A stretch of 64,000 bases of DNA from Luteirhabdus salina (GCA_025384855.1 JALAHT010000001.1:997064-1061063), one strand, 5' to 3'. Shown: positions 16,963 through 26,334, counted from the first letter of the stretch. A program made the numbers and translations. Notes: generated by a model not told the origin, from the sequence alone.

Positions 16963-19900
16963 ATGAGCACATACCATATAATTCAGCGCAAGCTGGAGCA
17001 CTTTATTCGTAAATTTTACACCAATGAATTAATCAAGGGTGTGATCCTCTTTTTTTCTATTGGGCTGCTCTACTTTCTCGCAACCTTATTGATTGAACAT
17101 TTTCTTTGGTTGAATACTACTGGACGAACGATTCTCTTTTGGCTATTTATTGGGGTTGAATTGCTTTTGTTTGCACGATTTATAGCATTTCCACTGTTGA
17201 AGCTTTTCAAACTTCAAAAAGGGATCGATCATGAAAAGGCATCGCATATTATCGGAAATCATTTCCCCGAAGTAAGCGATAAGCTGTTAAACGTAATTCA
17301 GCTAAATCGGAATAGAAGGGAAAGTGAACTCCTAGCGGCCAGTATCGACCAAAAAGCAGGCGAACTGCAACCCATTCCGTTCCAATCTGCCATTAACTTC
17401 AAGACAAACCTTCGGTATCTGAAGTATGCGGCCATTCCTGTTGTACTGTATATTCTATTCAGCTTGTTGGGGGGAAAGGATTTGTTTTCAACCAGTTACG
17501 AGCGAGTGGTCAATTACGAGACTGCGTATGAACCACCGGCACCGTTTTCTTTCATAGTTCGTAACGATAGTCTTCAGGCAATCGAAAATCAACCCTTCAC
17601 CATTGAAGTACAAACACAAGGGACTGTATTGCCCGAGAATGTCCAGATTCAGTACGGGGAAGAACAATATTATTTGGAACAAACCGCAACAGGACAGTTT
17701 CGATATACGTTTTCGCAGCCGATGGAAGACATTTCGTTTCAGTTGTTAGGACCAAAAGTCACATCACGTCCCTATAATCTTTCTGTAATCAAGACCCCTT
17801 CACTCCAAAACTTTGAAATGGTGTTAGACTATCCCAGCTATACGCAAAAACGGGATGAAACGCTTCAAAGTACTGGAAATGCTACGGTTCCAGAGGGTAC
17901 ACGTGTTCAGTGGAAGGTGAAGACCAAAAACACCGAGCAAGTGCAATTAGTTACTCAAGATAGCACTTTTAATTTTTCAGGTGGTGAAAATGCCTTCGAT
18001 TTACAACAACGCGTATTTTCCTCTTTGCCCTATGCTATTACGACTTCCAATAAAGCGTTACGCGAGTATGAAAATCTGGCGTTCGATATCAAGGTGATAA
18101 AGGATGCATATCCTAAGATTGAGGTACAATCGAAAAAGGATAGTACTTCCGTTCAGGCGATGTATCATCTTGGGCAGGTAAGCGACGATTACGGATTGAG
18201 CAAGTTGAGATTGGTATACTATCCCATTGAAGATCGCGAGAATACGGCTTCAAAGAACTTGACTATTGGTTCTGGAACGGTCGACCAGTTTACGTATGCT
18301 TTTCCTGCAGACCTAGCACTTGAAGAAGGTGTCGTGTATGAATATTACTTCGAAGTGTTTGATAACGACGGTTTACGTAATGGAAAGTCAAGTAAAAGCA
18401 GTGTTTTTTCCTTTCGAAACCTGACTGCTTCAGAATTGGAAAAAGAGCAGTTGAAGGAGCAGGAAAATACGGTTCAGGGAATGGACAAGACCTTGGAAGA
18501 AATGAAAAAACAGCAACAAACGCTTCAGGAGTTATCCAAAACCCAAAAGGAAAAGAAGGAATTGAATTGGAACGATAAGAAAAAGCTTGAAAACTTCATC
18601 AAGCGACAAAAGCAACAAGAAGAAATGATGAAGAAGTTCTCCAAGGAGATGAAGGAGAATTTGGAAAAATTTCAACCCGAGAATGAAGAAAAAGATCCGT
18701 TCAAAGAACAATTGGAAGAACGCTTGGAAGAAAATGAAAAGAAGTTGGAGGAGAATGAAAAGTTATTGGATGAACTTCAAAAACTTCAGGAAAAGATTCA
18801 AAAGGAAGAATTGACGGAAAAACTTGAGAATCTTTCAAAACGAAATAAGAATCAAGAAAAGAATCTAGAGCAATTAGTCGAACTCACAAAGCGCTATTAC
18901 GTTACTAAGAAAGCTGAAAAATTAGCCGATGAACTTTATAAGATGGGGGAAGAACAGGAAAAGCTTTCCGAGTCGCCAGAGGATAAAAATACTCAAGAGA
19001 AGCAAGAAGAGTTAAATAAGAAGTTTGAGGAGTACCAGGAGGAGATGGAGCAGCTTCAAAAGGAGAATGAAGGGCTGAAGAACCCTATGGATATTCCTAA
19101 GGATGCTACGGGTGAAGAGCAAGTGAAACAGGAGCAACAGGAAGCCACTCAAAAATTAGGGCAGCAGGACAAACAGGGGGCGAAACAAAATCAGAAGAAG
19201 GCTGGCGAGAAAATGAAACAGATGGGCAAAAAGATGCAAGCCCAAATGATGCAAGGCCAAATGGAAACCTTAGATGAAGATGTCGATATGCTACGTCAGA
19301 TATTAGATAATCTGGTGGTTTTTTCTTTTGAACAGGAAGATTTGATGGAAGAATTCAAAGAAACGGAATATGGGAATCCGATTTTTGGTAAACGATTAAA
19401 AGTTCAGAATGAATTAAAGCAAAACTTTGAGCACGTAGACGATAGCTTGTTTGCCCTATCATTGCGTCAGCCGATGATCAGTGCTCCGATAAACGAAGCC
19501 CTTACCGAGGTACAGTACAATATCAATAAGTCCTTAGAGCGACTTGCAGAGAATCAGATGCGTCAGGGAATCGCGAATCAGCAATATAGTGTTACCGGTG
19601 CGAATGAATTGGCAATCCTCCTGAGTGAGTTGTTGAAAAGCATGCAAAACCAAATGCAGATGCAGGCATCCGGTTCCGGTCAGGGACAAGGGCAAGGTCA
19701 GGGTCAAGGGCAGGGGCAAGGAAGAGGATTTCAATTACCCGACATTATTCAAAAGCAAGAGAGTCTGCAAAAGAAGATGGAAGAAGGTATGGGTAAAAAG
19801 AACGGCAGTAGTGGTCAGCAAGGCGAAGGACAACAAGGTCAGCAGGGCGACGGTGGTGATGGGCAAGGTCAGGAAGGCGAAAATGGCCGGTCTGGTGAGG

Positions 19901-20388
19901 GTCAAAGTGGATCTGGTCAGAATGGTAAAGGTAATGGTGAACAGGATGATGAAAACGGTGAAGGTTTAAATGAAGATTTAAACGGTGAGCTATATGAGAT
20001 TTATAAGGAACAGCAACGACTTCGACAGCAACTCCAAGACCGATTGAGTAAGGAAGGTCTTCAAGGACGTGGGGGTGATTTACTCAAGAAAATGGAATCT
20101 GTGGAACAACAATTGTTAGATAAAGGTTTCAATGAACGAACGCTTCAGCAGATGTTGGATTTGAAATATGAATTGTTGAAATTGGAGGAAGCCGATTTTG
20201 AACAGGGACAGGAGAGTCGCCGAGAATCTGAAACAAATAGAAAGCGTTATATCAATACTGTGCAACCTTCAGATGAAACCATTAAAAAATACTTCAATAC
20301 AACCGAAATTTTGAATCGTGAGGCCTTACCTTTGACGCCGCAATACAAACAAAAGGTGCAAACGTATTTCCAACAGAACAATGATTGA
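16963..20388 (+). CDS. DUF4175 family large membrane-anchored coiled-coil protein
   Basis: A 1141-aa protein of the DUF4175 family found throughout Bacteroidota. The N-terminus has three membrane helices (about 25-48, 52-76, 150-168). A periplasmic beta-rich region follows (about 190-520, with repeated Ig-like strands). A very long glutamate/lysine/glutamine coiled coil runs from about 520 to 850. A glycine-glutamine repeat is at about 905-920, and a glycine-rich stretch at about 940-1000. It ends with a helical domain. The function is unknown. The 3' end overlaps ybeY by 8 bp, so they are translationally coupled. Confidence 0.92.
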   Translation: MSTYHIIQRKLEHFIRKFYTNELIKGVILFFSIGLLYFLATLLIEHFLWLNTTGRTILFWLFIGVELLLFARFIAFPLLKLFKLQKGIDHEKASHIIGNHFPEVSDKLLNVIQLNRNRRESELLAASIDQKAGELQPIPFQSAINFKTNLRYLKYAAIPVVLYILFSLLGGKDLFSTSYERVVNYETAYEPPAPFSFIVRNDSLQAIENQPFTIEVQTQGTVLPENVQIQYGEEQYYLEQTATGQFRYTFSQPMEDISFQLLGPKVTSRPYNLSVIKTPSLQNFEMVLDYPSYTQKRDETLQSTGNATVPEGTRVQWKVKTKNTEQVQLVTQDSTFNFSGGENAFDLQQRVFSSLPYAITTSNKALREYENLAFDIKVIKDAYPKIEVQSKKDSTSVQAMYHLGQVSDDYGLSKLRLVYYPIEDRENTASKNLTIGSGTVDQFTYAFPADLALEEGVVYEYYFEVFDNDGLRNGKSSKSSVFSFRNLTASELEKEQLKEQENTVQGMDKTLEEMKKQQQTLQELSKTQKEKKELNWNDKKKLENFIKRQKQQEEMMKKFSKEMKENLEKFQPENEEKDPFKEQLEERLEENEKKLEENEKLLDELQKLQEKIQKEELTEKLENLSKRNKNQEKNLEQLVELTKRYYVTKKAEKLADELYKMGEEQEKLSESPEDKNTQEKQEELNKKFEEYQEEMEQLQKENEGLKNPMDIPKDATGEEQVKQEQQEATQKLGQQDKQGAKQNQKKAGEKMKQMGKKMQAQMMQGQMETLDEDVDMLRQILDNLVVFSFEQEDLMEEFKETEYGNPIFGKRLKVQNELKQNFEHVDDSLFALSLRQPMISAPINEALTEVQYNINKSLERLAENQMRQGIANQQYSVTGANELAILLSELLKSMQNQMQMQASGSGQGQGQGQGQGQGQGRGFQLPDIIQKQESLQKKMEEGMGKKNGSSGQQGEGQQGQQGDGGDGQGQEGENGRSGEGQSGSGQNGKGNGEQDDENGEGLNEDLNGELYEIYKEQQRLRQQLQDRLSKEGLQGRGGDLLKKMESVEQQLLDKGFNERTLQQMLDLKYELLKLEEADFEQGQESRRESETNRKRYINTVQPSDETIKKYFNTTEILNREALPLTPQYKQKVQTYFQQNND

Positions 20389-20794
20389 GTTTTACAGTGA
20401 AACCGACTTCCAACTTCAGCATGAGGATGCCTATGTAGAGTGGATAATGAATACGATAAAAGAAGAAGGGTTTCAGGTTGGCGACCTAACGTATGTGTTT
20501 TGCAATGACGACTATCTTCTACAGTTGAATGAAAAGTTCCTTAACCACGACACTTATACCGACATTATTACTTTCGATTATTCTTTGGGAAAGGAAGTGC
20601 ATGGCGAAATTTATATCAGCGTGGATAGAGTAAAGGAGAATGCTGAAACGTTTAAGGTGACATTTGATGCTGAACTGCGTCGGGTGATGATTCACGGAAT
20701 ACTTCATTTATGCGAATATGGAGATGCTTCAAAAGAGGAAAAGGAACAAATGCGAGCGTTAGAGGACCTCTATTTGAGGCAATTTCCATCCTAA
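20381..20794 (+). CDS. ybeY: endoribonuclease YbeY (rRNA maturation factor)
   Basis: A single-strand-specific metallo-endoribonuclease involved in 16S rRNA 3'-end maturation and ribosome quality control, 137 aa. The FLNHDTYTDIITF segment is the conserved central motif. The zinc motif reads HGILHLCEYGD: H105 and H109 are kept, but the third ligand position, a histidine in E. coli, is aspartate (D115). An aspartate at this place is usual in Bacteroidota members, so the enzyme need not be inactive. It overlaps the DUF4175 gene by 8 bp. Confidence 0.94.
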   Translation: MIEFYSETDFQLQHEDAYVEWIMNTIKEEGFQVGDLTYVFCNDDYLLQLNEKFLNHDTYTDIITFDYSLGKEVHGEIYISVDRVKENAETFKVTFDAELRRVMIHGILHLCEYGDASKEEKEQMRALEDLYLRQFPS

Positions 20795-20827
20795 ACCCTT
20801 GATATTCAGAATTATATATTGTTTAAC

Positions 20828-20857
20828 TTGTTGATTATGAGTTATTTAGTATATTTG
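20828..20857 (+). promoter_or_regulatory. promoter of mnmG
   Basis: TTG at 20828-20830 is followed after 19 nt by TATATTTG at 20850-20857, a near-ideal Bacteroidota promoter. A second TTG at 20831-20833 gives a 16-nt spacer. The mnmG start is 62 nt downstream, and the parS-like site lies in the leader between them. Confidence 0.65.
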
Positions 20858-20890
20858 CACGCTTAAATTTTAGATGAAGAAGAATTAAAT

Positions 20891-20906
20891 TGTTCCACGT
20901 GGAACA
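20891..20906. promoter_or_regulatory. parS-like ParB-binding site 1
   Basis: TGTTCCACGTGGAACA is a perfect 16-bp palindrome. It matches the general bacterial parS consensus TGTTnCACGTGnAACA at every fixed position. It lies between the mnmG promoter and start codon. An identical copy is at 22801-22816. parAB genes are not in this window. Confidence 0.8.
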
Positions 20907-20919
20907 TTAAGTTGAATGT

Positions 20920-22791
20920 ATGTTTGAAAAGGAATATGATGTTATAGTTGTTGGTGCTGGTCACGCTGGTTCAGAGGCCGCGGCTGCCGCAGCAAATATG
21001 GGTTCGAAAACCCTATTAATTACCATGAATTTACAGAATATCGGACAAATGTCTTGCAATCCTGCCATGGGTGGAATTGCAAAAGGACAAATAGTTCGTG
21101 AGATAGACGCTATGGGTGGTTATAGCGGGATTATTTCTGATAAGACGGCCATTCAGTTTAAAATGCTGAATAAGTCTAAGGGACCTGCCATGTGGAGCCC
21201 TAGGGTACAGAGCGACCGAATGCGCTTTTCCGAAATGTGGCGTTTGATGTTGGAGAGGACTCCTAATTTGGATTTCTATCAGGAAATGGTGTCTGGTATA
21301 CTAGTAGAGAATGATAGAATTGTGGGTGTAAAGACCTCCCTTGGATTGACCGTAAAAGCACGCACGGTTATTTTGACAAATGGTACCTTTCTTAATGGGT
21401 TGATTCATATAGGTGAAAAGCAATTAGGAGGAGGTCGTGCTGGTGAAAAGGCAGCGACAGGAATTACGGCTGATTTGGTGAATCTTGGATTTGACTCAGG
21501 TAGAATGAAAACTGGTACACCGCCGCGAGTGGATGGTCGTTCATTAGATTTTTCGAAGATGATTCCGCAACCGGGGGATGAGGATCCTGAGAAGTTTTCT
21601 TTTTCCGATGAAACGAAGCCGCTTACAAATCAACGTTCATGTCATATGTCTCATACAAGCTCTTTGGTGCATGAATTATTGAAGGAAGGGTTTGATCGTT
21701 CCCCGATGTTTAACGGAGCTATTCAAAGTGTTGGGCCTCGTTATTGTCCTTCCATTGAGGATAAGATTAATCGTTTTGCGGACAAGGATCGCCACCAATT
21801 ATTTGTGGAACCTGAAGGTTGGGATACGGTCGAATACTACGTAAATGGCTTTTCTACTTCGTTACCAGAGGATGTGCAATTTAAAGCACTTAAAGAATGT
21901 GATGGCTTTCAGAATGTGAAGTTTTTCCGTCCTGGTTACGCCATTGAATACGATTATTTTCCGCCAACGCAATTGAGGCATACGTTAGAAACCAAGTTGG
22001 TGGACGGATTGTATTTCGCTGGGCAAATTAATGGTACCACTGGGTACGAGGAAGCAGCTTCCCAAGGATTGATGGCAGGTATTAATGCCAGTTTAAAAAT
22101 TCAGGAAAAAGAGCCTTTAATTCTACAACGAAATGAAGCCTACATCGGCGTTTTAATTGATGACTTAATTACAAAGGGAACGGAAGAACCCTACCGAATG
22201 TTTACGTCACGTGCGGAATATAGAACGCTGTTACGACAGGATAATGCCGATTTGCGATTAACACCAAAAGCCTTTGATATTGGTCTAGCCTCCGAAAAAC
22301 AGATGCGACGTATGGAGGAAAAGCAAAAAGATTCAAAGGCACTTGTCGAATTTTTTAAGGAAACAAGTGTAGCTCCCGAAGTTGCCAATCCAATTTTAAT
22401 GAAGAAGGATTCTGCGGAGGTTTCTCAAAGCGATAAGATGTTTAAAATGTTTAAACGTCCCGAAATTGACATGAAGGATATGCGCAAAATTCCTGATGTG
22501 GAAGCGTATATTCTGGAGGAAAAGTTGGATAGTGAAGTACTTCAACAAGCGGAGATTCAGATTAAATATTCTGGATATATCGAAAAGGAAAAGAATAATG
22601 CAGATAAATTAAATCGTTTAGAGGGGATTAAAATTCCGGATAATTTCGATTATTCCAAATTGAAATCGTTATCGTACGAAGCACGCGAAAAGCTTAAGGA
22701 GATACGTCCCGCTACCGTATCTCAGGCTTCGCGTATAAGTGGTGTTTCTCCAAACGATATTTCTGTGATGTTGGTCTATATGGGTCGATAG
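20920..22791 (+). CDS. mnmG: tRNA uridine-5-carboxymethylaminomethyl modification enzyme MnmG (GidA)
   Basis: An FAD-dependent enzyme that with MnmE installs the carboxymethylaminomethyl group on wobble U34 of certain tRNAs, 623 aa. It starts with the dinucleotide-binding motif VIVVGAGHAGSEAA (residues about 8-22). The conserved GGRAGEKAATGIT and RMKTGTPPRVDGR segments follow. The RAEYRTLLRQDNADLRLTP segment and the C-terminal helical domain with VSQASRISGVSPNDISVM end the protein. Two identical parS-like sites flank the gene, one in its leader and one 10 bp after its stop. Confidence 0.98.
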   Translation: MFEKEYDVIVVGAGHAGSEAAAAAANMGSKTLLITMNLQNIGQMSCNPAMGGIAKGQIVREIDAMGGYSGIISDKTAIQFKMLNKSKGPAMWSPRVQSDRMRFSEMWRLMLERTPNLDFYQEMVSGILVENDRIVGVKTSLGLTVKARTVILTNGTFLNGLIHIGEKQLGGGRAGEKAATGITADLVNLGFDSGRMKTGTPPRVDGRSLDFSKMIPQPGDEDPEKFSFSDETKPLTNQRSCHMSHTSSLVHELLKEGFDRSPMFNGAIQSVGPRYCPSIEDKINRFADKDRHQLFVEPEGWDTVEYYVNGFSTSLPEDVQFKALKECDGFQNVKFFRPGYAIEYDYFPPTQLRHTLETKLVDGLYFAGQINGTTGYEEAASQGLMAGINASLKIQEKEPLILQRNEAYIGVLIDDLITKGTEEPYRMFTSRAEYRTLLRQDNADLRLTPKAFDIGLASEKQMRRMEEKQKDSKALVEFFKETSVAPEVANPILMKKDSAEVSQSDKMFKMFKRPEIDMKDMRKIPDVEAYILEEKLDSEVLQQAEIQIKYSGYIEKEKNNADKLNRLEGIKIPDNFDYSKLKSLSYEAREKLKEIRPATVSQASRISGVSPNDISVMLVYMGR

Positions 22792-22800
22792 AATTAGGTA

Positions 22801-22816
22801 TGTTCCACGTGGAACA
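22801..22816. promoter_or_regulatory. parS-like ParB-binding site 2
   Basis: A second perfect copy of TGTTCCACGTGGAACA, between the mnmG stop (22791) and the next gene start (22829). It is identical in all 16 bases to the copy at 20891. Confidence 0.8.
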
Positions 22817-22828
22817 ATAATCCGTTTT

Positions 22829-23683
22829 ATGAAGAAAAGAGAGAAATTGCTACCCTATTTAGAGACGAAAGATTTTCTGGTTTCCAGGGAATCTTTCGAG
22901 CTTTTATACGATCCAGAATACGAGATGTTGGTTACTTCGCCACAGCCAACGAAACGTTCTTTGGGTGAATATTATAAGAGTGATGAATATATTTCGCATA
23001 CCGATTCGAAGAAAGGCATAGTCTCTTTTCTATACAATTTGGTGAAAAGGTATTCACTAAAGTCGAAGTGCAAACTGATTGATTCGTATAATAAATCATC
23101 TTCAAAAAAAATATTGGATATTGGAGCTGGGACGGGCGATTTTTTGGTGGAAGCTCGAAATAGGGGGTGGAACGTTTTGGGTATAGAACCGAATATAAAC
23201 GCGAGACAATTAGCCGAGAAAAAGTCATTACGACTTATAGATGATGTAGAAAATATCGAGAATCAGAAATTTGACGTTATTACATTGTGGCATGTATTGG
23301 AACATCTGCCAAATTTGGAATCGCAAATTGAAAAACTTGAAGCGCTCTTAAAGCCAAACGGTATATTGGTAGTAGCGGTTCCGAATTTCAGAAGTTACGA
23401 TGCCGTGTATTATAAAGAATTTTGGGCCGCTTACGATGTTCCTAGACACCTTCATCATTTTTCTAGAAAAAGCCTTAAAAAATTATTTTCAAAAAATTTT
23501 CAGCTTATCAAAACAAAGCCCATGATTTTCGATTCGTTTTATGTCAGTCTACTTTCTGAAAAGTATAAAACTGGAAATTCGTTTTCATTAAAGGCGTTTT
23601 GGATAGGATTACGGTCAAATGTAGCGGCATGGCAATCCAAGGAGTACTCCTCCTTGATTTGCGTCTTTAAAAAGTCAAAATAA
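22829..23683 (+). CDS. class I SAM-dependent methyltransferase
   Basis: A 284-aa methyltransferase of the Methyltransf_23 type. Motif I (SAM binding) is KKILDIGAGTGDFLVEARNRGWNVLGIEPN around residues 90-120. Motif II lies near DVITLWHVLEHL, and PNFRSYDAVYYKEFWAAYDVPRHLHHF is the conserved post-motif region of this family, often found with polysaccharide or quinone methylases. It sits 37 bp after mnmG, with the second parS-like site in the gap. The substrate is unknown. Confidence 0.88.
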   Translation: MKKREKLLPYLETKDFLVSRESFELLYDPEYEMLVTSPQPTKRSLGEYYKSDEYISHTDSKKGIVSFLYNLVKRYSLKSKCKLIDSYNKSSSKKILDIGAGTGDFLVEARNRGWNVLGIEPNINARQLAEKKSLRLIDDVENIENQKFDVITLWHVLEHLPNLESQIEKLEALLKPNGILVVAVPNFRSYDAVYYKEFWAAYDVPRHLHHFSRKSLKKLFSKNFQLIKTKPMIFDSFYVSLLSEKYKTGNSFSLKAFWIGLRSNVAAWQSKEYSSLICVFKKSK

Positions 23684-23831
23684 GCTTAAATAAGCGATTT
23701 GAGACCCTTTTAGCCGATCACCCTTCATGACCTGCTTATTTCAATAAACCCCTCTTAAATGGCTTTAAAACAACATCTGTTCAATAGTTTAAATTTATGT
23801 TGTTTAGTTAAAGCGATAAAAAATAGTAATA

Positions 23832-24983
23832 TCACTGTTTTGCGTGGATTAATCGCGTAAGGGAAATCGATAAGTCAGTAAATAAAATTTTAGCATTACC
23901 GTTCCGTTCGATGTGGTATGAAGTATCTTCAAGTGCTTTCACAATTTCAAAAATATTATTGTGATGCACGAAAGGAGCGAATTTTTCCAACGAGAATTTG
24001 GAATCTTTCGCTTCAAAATAAGTTAGCTGTGAAGCACCGTACTGAAGCAATAATGCTTGACGGAATGTTTCAACGCAATAACCAAGAAATTTTTTTTGGG
24101 TTTCCCTTCCGGTGCCTGCCATTTTTTCGCTCCATTGAAGTAATTCATTTATAACCTGAATATTCCCTTTCGCCCTAAATGCTGCTCGAACCCATTCAAT
24201 AAACCAGGCTTCAAACGATACGTCTTCACCATCTTTGGCAACTAAATGCAAGGCTCTATTAAAATTACCGTCAGCTCTGTGGGCAAATTTTTTAGCTTCG
24301 TTTTCAGCAATGCCTTTAAAATGTATAAGTGCTTGCGCGATATCTTCTTCCGCTAATGGGGGAAAATATAATTTCTGGCAACGCGATTGAATAGTTGTCA
24401 ATAATTGCTCTTCATTTTCAGTAAGAAACAATAAAACGGTCTTCGCAGGTGGCTCTTCCACCAATTTTAAAATTTTATTCAGGCCGTCTCGGTGCATGGT
24501 TTCAGGCATCCAAATGATCATTACCTTATATCCACCTTCAAAAGATTTTAAAGAGAGTTTTTTGAGTATTTCAGAGGCTTCTTCAACCCGCATTATACCT
24601 TGTTTGTTTTCAATTCCCAATTGCTGTAGCCATTCAAAAGAAGTTGCATACGGATTGGTTGCAACAAAGGCACGCCATTCATCCATAAACATGGAGGACA
24701 CCGGTTTTTTATCCTTGACGGTTTCTGTTTTATTAACGGGAAAGGCGAAATGTAGATCAGGATGCGATAAGGTCGCTACGCGTTTTCGGACTTCTTGCGT
24801 TTTTGAACTGTCCTTCTGATGACCTTCACTCAAAATACTACAGGCATAGGCAAGGGCCATGGGTAGAATTCCCGTTCCGGTGCTACCGATAAATAATTGT
24901 GCATGGGGAATACGACCTTGGGCAATGGTTGTTTCCAAATGGGAAACCAAATACTTATGACCGATAATATCTGAAAAATCCAT
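23832..24983 (-). CDS. holB: DNA polymerase III delta' subunit
   Basis: The clamp-loader delta' subunit that helps load the sliding clamp, 383 aa with the start chosen here. It begins at MDFSDIIGHKYLVSHLE, the family's true N-terminus. A much longer reading frame upstream is not credible, because it would overlap the pgk promoter and start. AAA+ features are visible: AQLFIGSTGTGILPMALAYA at the degenerate Walker A site (no lysine, as usual for delta'), KVMIIWMPETMHRDGLNKILKLVEEPP at Walker B with the EEPP motif, and FLTENEEQLLTTIQSRCQ at sensor 1 with its SRC. It ends at 23832. Confidence 0.93.
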   Translation of the reverse strand: MDFSDIIGHKYLVSHLETTIAQGRIPHAQLFIGSTGTGILPMALAYACSILSEGHQKDSSKTQEVRKRVATLSHPDLHFAFPVNKTETVKDKKPVSSMFMDEWRAFVATNPYATSFEWLQQLGIENKQGIMRVEEASEILKKLSLKSFEGGYKVMIIWMPETMHRDGLNKILKLVEEPPAKTVLLFLTENEEQLLTTIQSRCQKLYFPPLAEEDIAQALIHFKGIAENEAKKFAHRADGNFNRALHLVAKDGEDVSFEAWFIEWVRAAFRAKGNIQVINELLQWSEKMAGTGRETQKKFLGYCVETFRQALLLQYGASQLTYFEAKDSKFSLEKFAPFVHHNNIFEIVKALEDTSYHIERNGNAKILFTDLSISLTRLIHAKQ

Positions 24984-25002
24984 ACGCAAAACTACAGTTT
25001 TT

Positions 25003-25038
25003 TTGATTCTGCGTCCGCTTCTAAAAAGCCTATATTTG
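25003..25038 (+). promoter_or_regulatory. promoter of pgk
   Basis: TATATTTG at 25031-25038 is a perfect TAnnTTTG box, 18 nt before the pgk ATG. A TTG at 25003-25005 lies 25 nt upstream, slightly longer than the usual spacer. Confidence 0.5.
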
Positions 25039-25056
25039 TAACTTAAACAAGCATAC

Positions 25057-26244
25057 ATGAAAACAGTATCCGATATAAATTTCAAGGGAAAAAAAGTATT
25101 GATAAGAGTCGATTTTAACGTACCGTTGAACGATGACATGGAGGTAACCGATACCACTCGAATTGAAGCGGCCAAACCAACAATCATCAACATCCTAGAA
25201 GACGATGGCTGCTGTATCTTGATGTCGCATTTAGGACGACCCAAAGACAGGGAAGACGAGTTTTCTTTGCAACATGTAGTGGACGCTGCAACGGAAATAT
25301 TGGGCGTTCAGGTACAGTTTGTAAATGATTGTATCGGAGAAGCAGTGGAGGAAAAGGTAGCATCGCTTCAACCTGGTGAAATCTTGCTATTGGAAAATTT
25401 ACGCTATCATGAAGAAGAGAAACAGGGCGATAAGGCCTTTGCTGAAAAACTTTCGAAGTTAGGCGATTATTATGTAAACGACGCTTTTGGAACAGCTCAT
25501 AGAGCTCATGCCTCAACAGCCATTATCGCTGACTTTTTCCCGGAAAATAAATGTTTTGGCTTGTTGTTAGCTTCAGAAATTGAAAATGTCAAAAAAGTAC
25601 TTACCGATGGTCAGTCTCCCGTTACTGCAATTATTGGTGGCGCAAAGGTATCATCCAAAATAACAGTGTTGGAAAGCATCTTAGATCCTATCGACCATCT
25701 CATTATCGGTGGGGGAATGGCATTTACGTTTATAAAAGCCCAAGGAGGTTCTGTTGGCGGATCCTTAGTAGAAGACGACAAGCAGGAACTCGCGCTGGAA
25801 ATTCTTGAAATGGCTAAAAAGAAAGGTGTTGAAGTCCATCTACCCGTCGACGCGATTATTGCGGATAGTTTTTCTGAATTTGCCACTACCGACGATAGTG
25901 CTGCCGATGCCATTCCAGAAGGCTGGATGGGGCTCGATACCGGGCCAAGGACCAATGAATATTTTGCTAGGGTTATCAAGGAATCCAATACTATTTTGTG
26001 GAACGGACCTGCTGGCGTTTTCGAAATGGAGCCCTTTGCCCAAGGAACCATTGCCATCGGAAATGCTATTGCAGAAGCTACGGCAAACGGTGCATTTTCA
26101 TTGGTAGGAGGAGGCGATTCCGTTGCTGCCGTGAAAAAATTTAATTTTACCGATAAGGTAAGCTATGTTTCCACGGGTGGTGGCGCGATGCTTGAAATGT
26201 TGGAAGGTAAAACATTACCGGGTATAAAAGCTTTGATGGAATAA
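25057..26244 (+). CDS. pgk: phosphoglycerate kinase
   Basis: A glycolytic kinase that transfers a phosphate from 1,3-bisphosphoglycerate to ADP, 395 aa (typical length). The N-terminal signature RVDFNVPLND is at residues about 17-26, MSHLGRPKD and LLENLRYHEEEK follow, and FGTAHRAHAS is present. The nucleotide-binding half has the GGAKVSSKI, IGGGMAFTF and WNGPAGVFEM segments and the GGGDSVAA loop near the C-terminus. It is divergent from holB across a 73-bp gap. Monocistronic or with mltD. Confidence 0.98.
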   Translation: MKTVSDINFKGKKVLIRVDFNVPLNDDMEVTDTTRIEAAKPTIINILEDDGCCILMSHLGRPKDREDEFSLQHVVDAATEILGVQVQFVNDCIGEAVEEKVASLQPGEILLLENLRYHEEEKQGDKAFAEKLSKLGDYYVNDAFGTAHRAHASTAIIADFFPENKCFGLLLASEIENVKKVLTDGQSPVTAIIGGAKVSSKITVLESILDPIDHLIIGGGMAFTFIKAQGGSVGGSLVEDDKQELALEILEMAKKKGVEVHLPVDAIIADSFSEFATTDDSAADAIPEGWMGLDTGPRTNEYFARVIKESNTILWNGPAGVFEMEPFAQGTIAIGNAIAEATANGAFSLVGGGDSVAAVKKFNFTDKVSYVSTGGGAMLEMLEGKTLPGIKALME

Positions 26245-26275
26245 TTATTGCGCACTTGCGTTTCAGAATATACAC

Positions 26276-26304
26276 TGCCTAATCATTTTTCACTATTTTA
26301 GGCA
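26276..26304 (+). other. imperfectly supported hairpin between pgk and the transglycosylase gene
   Basis: TGCCTAA 26276-26282 and TTAGGCA 26298-26304 form a 7-bp inverted repeat with a 15-nt loop. There is no T run afterwards, so a terminator role is weak. A processing or regulatory hairpin is possible. Confidence 0.3.
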
Positions 26305-26334
26305 ATTAATAATAATCCCATATGTGTTGAGACC

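Noticed and set aside
19678-19730. Gly-Gln encoding tandem DNA repeat as a mobile or CRISPR-like element.
   Set aside because: It is a short in-frame coding repeat inside the DUF4175 gene and has no spacer structure.
23684-23831. Possible RNA gene or terminator between the methyltransferase and holB genes.
   Set aside because: 148 bp of AT-rich sequence without a clear hairpin or promoter; no supportable feature.
24984-25244. Extended N-terminus of holB beginning near 25244.
   Set aside because: The extra 87 residues have no family similarity and would overlap the pgk promoter and start codon. The family N-terminus MDFSDIIGHKYL begins at 24983.
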